Assembly: GCF_002161085.1 (NCBI RefSeq)
Contig: NZ_NFLU01000007.1
Span: 1 to 64,000 of the forward strand
Length of the DNA stretch: 64,000 nt
Source: Flavonifractor sp. An112
Lineage (GTDB): Bacteria; Bacillota; Clostridia; Oscillospirales; Oscillospiraceae
Direction of reading: 5' to 3'
Below, one piece after another: positions 60,801 to 64,000 of this stretch; the first letter of the stretch is position 1, and each line of letters opens with the position of its first letter. A model generated the notes under the pieces. It searched no databases and had not been told where the DNA came from. It saw nothing but the letters and a program-made list of their open reading frames with translations. The position numbers and the translations under genes were made by a program.

Positions 60801-61661
60801 TTATGCCCGGGTCATGTCCCGGTGATTTTCGGTGGCCTGATAGCCCTTCTGCTTGATGTACTCGGCCAGCGCGTGGGTAATGGCTACCGAGCGGTGCTGT
60901 CCGCCGGTACAGCCCACGGCGATAACCAGGGCGGCTTTACCCTCCGCCACATAGAGGGGGAGGAGGAAACCAATGAGATTCTCCAGATAGTTCATAAATT
61001 CGGTGGTCTGGCGATAGCCGAACACAAAGTCGTACACGCCGTCGTCCAGTCCGGTCTGATGGCGCAGCTCGGCAATGTAATAGGGGTTGGGCAGGAAGCG
61101 TACGTCAAACACCAGATCGGCCTCGATGGGGATACCGTACTTGAAGCCGAAGGAGATGACGCTGACGCTCATCTCGGGGGTATCGCCACCGTGGCCGAAG
61201 AGGCGCAGTACCTCCCCGCGTAGCTTGGCGGTGGAGAGAGCGGAGGTGTCGATGATGTATTCCGCCCGCTGGCGGACAGGGGAGAGGACGGTGCGCTCCA
61301 GCCTGACGGCCTCGTCCAGGGAGTGGGCGGAGCTGGCCAGGGGGTGGCTGCGCCGGGTCTCCTTGTACCGCTTGATGATGGCCTCCACGCTGGCCTCCAC
61401 AAAGAGGATCTTATACTCGCACCCCATCTCCTGGAGGGCGTCCAGGGCGGAGAACAGCCCGTCAAAGGTCTGACCGCCCCGGATGTCGGTGACCAGAGCT
61501 ACCCGGTCATACCGGGAGGGATTTGCCATACACAGCTCGGCAAATTTGGGGATCAGGGGGGCGGGCATATTGTCGACCACATAAAAGCCGATATCCTCCA
61601 GGAAGGAGGCGGTTTTACTCTTGCCTGCGCCGGATAGGCCGGAAATAATAATAAAATCCAT
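60801..61661 (-). CDS. rapZ: RNase adapter/nucleotide-binding protein RapZ
   Basis: A 286-residue RapZ (YvcJ) with Walker A GLSGAGKS at residues 8-15, the following VVDNMPAPLIPKFAEL, Walker B-like VALVTDIRGG, and the C-terminal FGFKYGIPIEADLVFDVRFL and CTGGQHRSVAITHALAEYI. RapZ proteins bind nucleotides and, in enterobacteria, GlcN6P-linked RNA control. It is 13 bases before yvcK and 11 after murB. Confidence 0.95.
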   Translation of the reverse strand: MDFIIISGLSGAGKSKTASFLEDIGFYVVDNMPAPLIPKFAELCMANPSRYDRVALVTDIRGGQTFDGLFSALDALQEMGCEYKILFVEASVEAIIKRYKETRRSHPLASSAHSLDEAVRLERTVLSPVRQRAEYIIDTSALSTAKLRGEVLRLFGHGGDTPEMSVSVISFGFKYGIPIEADLVFDVRFLPNPYYIAELRHQTGLDDGVYDFVFGYRQTTEFMNYLENLIGFLLPLYVAEGKAALVIAVGCTGGQHRSVAITHALAEYIKQKGYQATENHRDMTRA

Positions 61662-61672
61662 AGGAACTCACC

Positions 61673-62587
61673 TCAAAAACCCAAAAACTTCACTTCTGGT
61701 TCCAAAGCAATGCCGGTCTCGCGGAGTACGGTGTTCTGGATCAGCTCCATCAGTCGGCGTACATCGTCGGCGGTGGCCCCACCGCGGTTGACGACAAAGC
61801 CGGCGTGCTTTTCCGATACCTGGGCGCCCCCTACGCCCACGCCTTTCAGGCCGCACTGCTCAATGAGAGCGGCGGCAAAGTGGCCCTCGGGGCGTTTGAA
61901 GGTACTGCCCGCGCTGGGCAGGTCCAGGGGCTGCTTGGAACGGCGCTTTTGGGCCAACTCATCCATTTTGGCTTTGATTGCAGCGGGGTCTCCGGGGGTG
62001 AGGGCAAACTCAGCCTCCAGAATGAGCCATTCCGGATGGTCGGTAAACAGGCTGTGCCGGTAGGTGAGAGCGCACTCCTCCACAGGCAGAGTGACCTCAT
62101 CTCCAGCCTCGTTGAGGAAGGTGACGGAGGTCAGAACCTGAACCAGCTCGCCGCCGTAGGCGCCGGCGTTCATGGTGACGCCGCCTCCCAGGGTACCGGG
62201 GATGCCGTGGGCAAACTCCAGGCCGGTCAGGCCTCTGCCCAGGGCCGCCATGGCCAGCCGGGCCAGGGGAATACCGCTCTCCGCCCACAGACGGTGGTTT
62301 ACCTCCCGCACATCATCCAACCCGGAGGTTTTCAGGACAAAACCGTTATACCCCTGATCGGACACCAGCAGGTCGCTGCCGTTGCCCAGAAAGAAAGGGG
62401 AGATGTCCAGCTCTTTGGCCGCCTGAACCGCGGCGATGGCCTCCTTCCGGCTTCTGGGCAGGGCGATCAGCCGGGCGGGACCGCCGATGCGGAAGGTGGT
62501 ATAGGACGACATAGGCTCCTGCTCCCGCAGTTCCAGCTGAGGGACACGGCGGCGCAGTTCCTGAATCAGAGTATCAAAACGGTCCAT
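61673..62587 (-). CDS. murB: UDP-N-acetylenolpyruvoylglucosamine reductase MurB
   Basis: MurB reduces UDP-GlcNAc-enolpyruvate to UDP-MurNAc with NADPH. The 304-residue type II enzyme has SYTTFRIGGPARLIALP, GNGSDLLVSDQGYNGFVLK, GIPGTLGGGVTMNAGAYG and the catalytic serine in SAGSTFKRPEG. A TATAAT -10 at 62623-62618 lies upstream, though its -35 is weak. It begins the rapZ-yvcK-whiA-dnaE run. Confidence 0.95.
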   Translation of the reverse strand: MDRFDTLIQELRRRVPQLELREQEPMSSYTTFRIGGPARLIALPRSRKEAIAAVQAAKELDISPFFLGNGSDLLVSDQGYNGFVLKTSGLDDVREVNHRLWAESGIPLARLAMAALGRGLTGLEFAHGIPGTLGGGVTMNAGAYGGELVQVLTSVTFLNEAGDEVTLPVEECALTYRHSLFTDHPEWLILEAEFALTPGDPAAIKAKMDELAQKRRSKQPLDLPSAGSTFKRPEGHFAAALIEQCGLKGVGVGGAQVSEKHAGFVVNRGGATADDVRRLMELIQNTVLRETGIALEPEVKFLGF

Positions 62588-62617
62588 AGGGGCCTCCTTA
62601 CAGTTTTGCGTACTGGT

Positions 62618-62623
62618 ATTATA
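62618..62623 (-). promoter_or_regulatory. Candidate -10 element of murB
   Basis: TATAAT on the minus strand lies 31 bases before the murB ATG. The region 17 bases upstream (TTCTAA) is a poor -35, so the promoter is only tentative. It would head the murB to cls transcript. Confidence 0.4.
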
Positions 62624-62650
62624 TCAAAAAGAGGGGGAAATTAGAAGTTC

Positions 62651-63400
62651 TTATCCCAGGCCAAAGGCATCAAACTCCGCCTGGCTGCCCCGGAATACGT
62701 TCAGATCAATAAGGGGCTGAGCGCCGGTATAGCCTTCCAGTTTTGCGGAGTGGGAGTACTGCCAAAAGTGCCACCGGGGCACCAGAGGGAACACCGTGGG
62801 ACTGGAGCACCACACCGGATAATCCGCATATTTGGCGTCGGTGAGGTAGCTGTAGTAGGAGCGGTAGGTTACATAGAGAATGGGCTTGACCCCATAGTGC
62901 TCCTCCAGCCGTGCCAGCAGAGGGTCCAGAATGCTCTGGACCTGGGCTTTCTCCGGCGGATTCTCCAGGTATTCGCCGTAAAATTCAATATCCACCACCG
63001 GAGGCAATGCCCCATCGGTGACCGGGACCATGGAAATAAAGTTGTCAGCCTGGGTCTCCCCGGGGCTGTCATAGCTGAGGAAGTGGTAGGCGCCGGGCCG
63101 GACTCCGGCCTCCAGGGAGCCGTTCCAGTTGGAGGCAAACTGCTTGTCCTGAAGGAGGGAACCTTCCGTAGCCTTGATAAAGGCAAAATCTACCCCCTGG
63201 CTGGCCAGGACGTGCCAGTCCACCGTCCCCTGATAGGAGGATACGTCCACACCGAATACTTCCCACTGGTCCGGGTTGGATTCGTGGGAGTACAGGATCA
63301 GCCCGCGCCAGCGCAGGAAGAAAAAGCCCAGCAGAAGGATTGCTCCCACCAGAAGAAGGATCAATATCGTGCGCCGCAGAATGCGGAAAACTCGTCTCAA
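62651..63400 (-). CDS. Glycoside hydrolase family 25 lysozyme, membrane-anchored
   Basis: A 249-residue GH25 muramidase. An N-terminal helix at about 10-30 (ILRRTILILLLVGAILLLGF) anchors it outside. The catalytic domain has VFGVDVSSYQGTVDW at the start, ATEGSLLQDKQFASNW, the acidic PPVVDIEFYGE (catalytic Asp/Glu) and RWHFWQYSHSAKLEGYTG. It would cut peptidoglycan between MurNAc and GlcNAc. It lies 63 bases upstream of murB and is separately transcribed or co-expressed with it. Confidence 0.9.
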   Translation of the reverse strand: MRRVFRILRRTILILLLVGAILLLGFFFLRWRGLILYSHESNPDQWEVFGVDVSSYQGTVDWHVLASQGVDFAFIKATEGSLLQDKQFASNWNGSLEAGVRPGAYHFLSYDSPGETQADNFISMVPVTDGALPPVVDIEFYGEYLENPPEKAQVQSILDPLLARLEEHYGVKPILYVTYRSYYSYLTDAKYADYPVWCSSPTVFPLVPRWHFWQYSHSAKLEGYTGAQPLIDLNVFRGSQAEFDAFGLG

Positions 63401-63470
63401 AAAGCATCACCAAACAGGATAGGGATTCAATAGACAATATGATACCCGTATGCGTGGGAAAAGGCAAGCA

Positions 63471-63509
63471 AAAACCAACGGGATACCGCGTTGGCGGTAT
63501 CCCGTTTGG
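63471..63509 (-). terminator. Terminator of the carrier gene at the right edge
   Basis: AACGGGATACCGC pairs with GCGGTATCCCGTT (63477-63489 with 63494-63506), followed leftward by GGTTTTTGC. It ends the carrier gene before the lysozyme gene. Confidence 0.85.
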
Positions 63510-63516
63510 GGGAAGA

Positions 63517-64000
63517 CTACTGCTTTTTAGGGGACGGAAGCAAACCAAGCAGGATGCCCACAACAGCGGGGAGTACCCAGCCCAGCCCCATGGAAGCCAG
63601 AGGCACATAGTTCAGGAAGGAGAGGGGGAGGCCAATGTCCTTGAGTGCATAGAGCAGGCTGGCCACGCCGGTAAACAAAATGGCCACCGGATAGACCAGC
63701 CGCTCTCCTTCCAGCCAGCGCTGGAAGAAGGACAGGGCAATGAGCACGATAGCCATGGGGTAGAGTACCCCCAGCACGGGGGCGGAAACGGAAATGATCT
63801 GGGCCAGACCGGCATTGGAGATCATCATGCTGACCACGGCGAACAGAATTGCCCAGCCCCGGTAGCTGAGACGGGGGAAGAGCTTGTGGAAGAACTCGCC
63901 GCAGGAGCTGATCAGACCGACGCACACATTGAAGCAGGCGATGATGAAGATGGCGGCCAGCAGGGCATTGCCCAGAGGACCAAACAGCAGACCCACCACA
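63517..64000 (-). CDS. brnQ: Branched-chain amino acid carrier BrnQ, partial
   Basis: The C-terminal 160 residues of a BrnQ/LIVCS-type carrier that takes up leucine, isoleucine and valine with sodium. Four to five membrane helices are visible, with ISSCGEFFHKLFPRLSYRGW and the late YVPLASMGLGWVLPAVVGIL typical of the family. The 5' part lies beyond the right edge of the window. A terminator follows its stop. Confidence 0.88.
   Translation of the reverse strand, partial: VVGLLFGPLGNALLAAIFIIACFNVCVGLISSCGEFFHKLFPRLSYRGWAILFAVVSMMISNAGLAQIISVSAPVLGVLYPMAIVLIALSFFQRWLEGERLVYPVAILFTGVASLLYALKDIGLPLSFLNYVPLASMGLGWVLPAVVGILLGLLPSPKKQ

Overview
The window looks like a chromosomal segment of a GC-rich, anaerobic, gut-type member of the Clostridia, most like the Oscillospiraceae butyrate producers (Flavonifractor, Pseudoflavonifractor, Intestinimonas). 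This rests on gene content: IreB, YvcK/RapZ/WhiA, SigA behind DnaG, a standalone AICAR formyltransferase plus a PurO-type IMP cyclohydrolase, and a lactate cluster carrying Etf and a butyryl-CoA-type dehydrogenase. The taxon is inferred, not proven. Nearly all sequence is protein coding and most genes lie on the minus strand.

Layout. 1-8555 (minus): rpoD and dnaG, a dGTPase-like gene, a HAD phosphatase, and two surface-polysaccharide genes, one an unusual GT4-CsaB fusion. 8678-10373 (plus): a DUF4330 protein, a PAP2 phosphatase and an acetyltransferase. 10419-12595 (minus): an F420-ligase-like protein and a LysR regulator, which is divergent from a 47-codon gene with its own promoter and terminator. 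12943-14800: an anti-sigma-like membrane protein whose sigma gene survives only as a C-terminal fragment fused to a phage holin remnant, then tRNA-Gly(CCC). 14994-19176: a TetR regulator, purA, yerC, a methyltransferase and hslO. 19282-19832: five tRNAs (Val, Asp, Phe, Gly, Cys) behind a consensus promoter. 20082-23683: a membrane transglutaminase-like protein, a membrane NAD-binding/RyR-domain protein and an acetyltransferase.

23735-32979 (minus) is a purine operon: purE-purC-purF paralog-purF-purM-purN-PurO type-AICARFT-purD. Upstream lies a leader with a 24-codon reading frame and a terminator, and before purD a cluster of perfect hairpins. 33361-41035 holds cardiolipin synthase, GlgX, a YbhJ-type aconitase-family protein and a cell-wall amidase. 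41095-49856 is a lactate module: FadR/LldR-type regulator, acyl-CoA dehydrogenase, EtfA, EtfB, FAD-linked lactate dehydrogenase, nickel lactate racemase LarA and, divergently, lactate permease. Two TGGT-N3-ACCA palindromes sit between larA and the permease gene, as expected for the regulator.

49909-53180 contains an iron-sulfur protein, ireB, and an ECF sigma gene followed directly by a membrane-anchored serpin in the position where an anti-sigma factor would be expected. 53222-63400 (minus) is housekeeping: a second cardiolipin synthase, dnaE, a small membrane protein, whiA, yvcK, rapZ, murB and a GH25 lysozyme. A partial branched-chain amino acid carrier runs off the right edge.

The strongest candidates for something new are the sigma-serpin pair, the transglutaminase/RyR membrane pair, the LysR-linked 47-residue gene and the pur leader. 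All functional statements come from reading motifs by eye; no searches or folding calculations were run.
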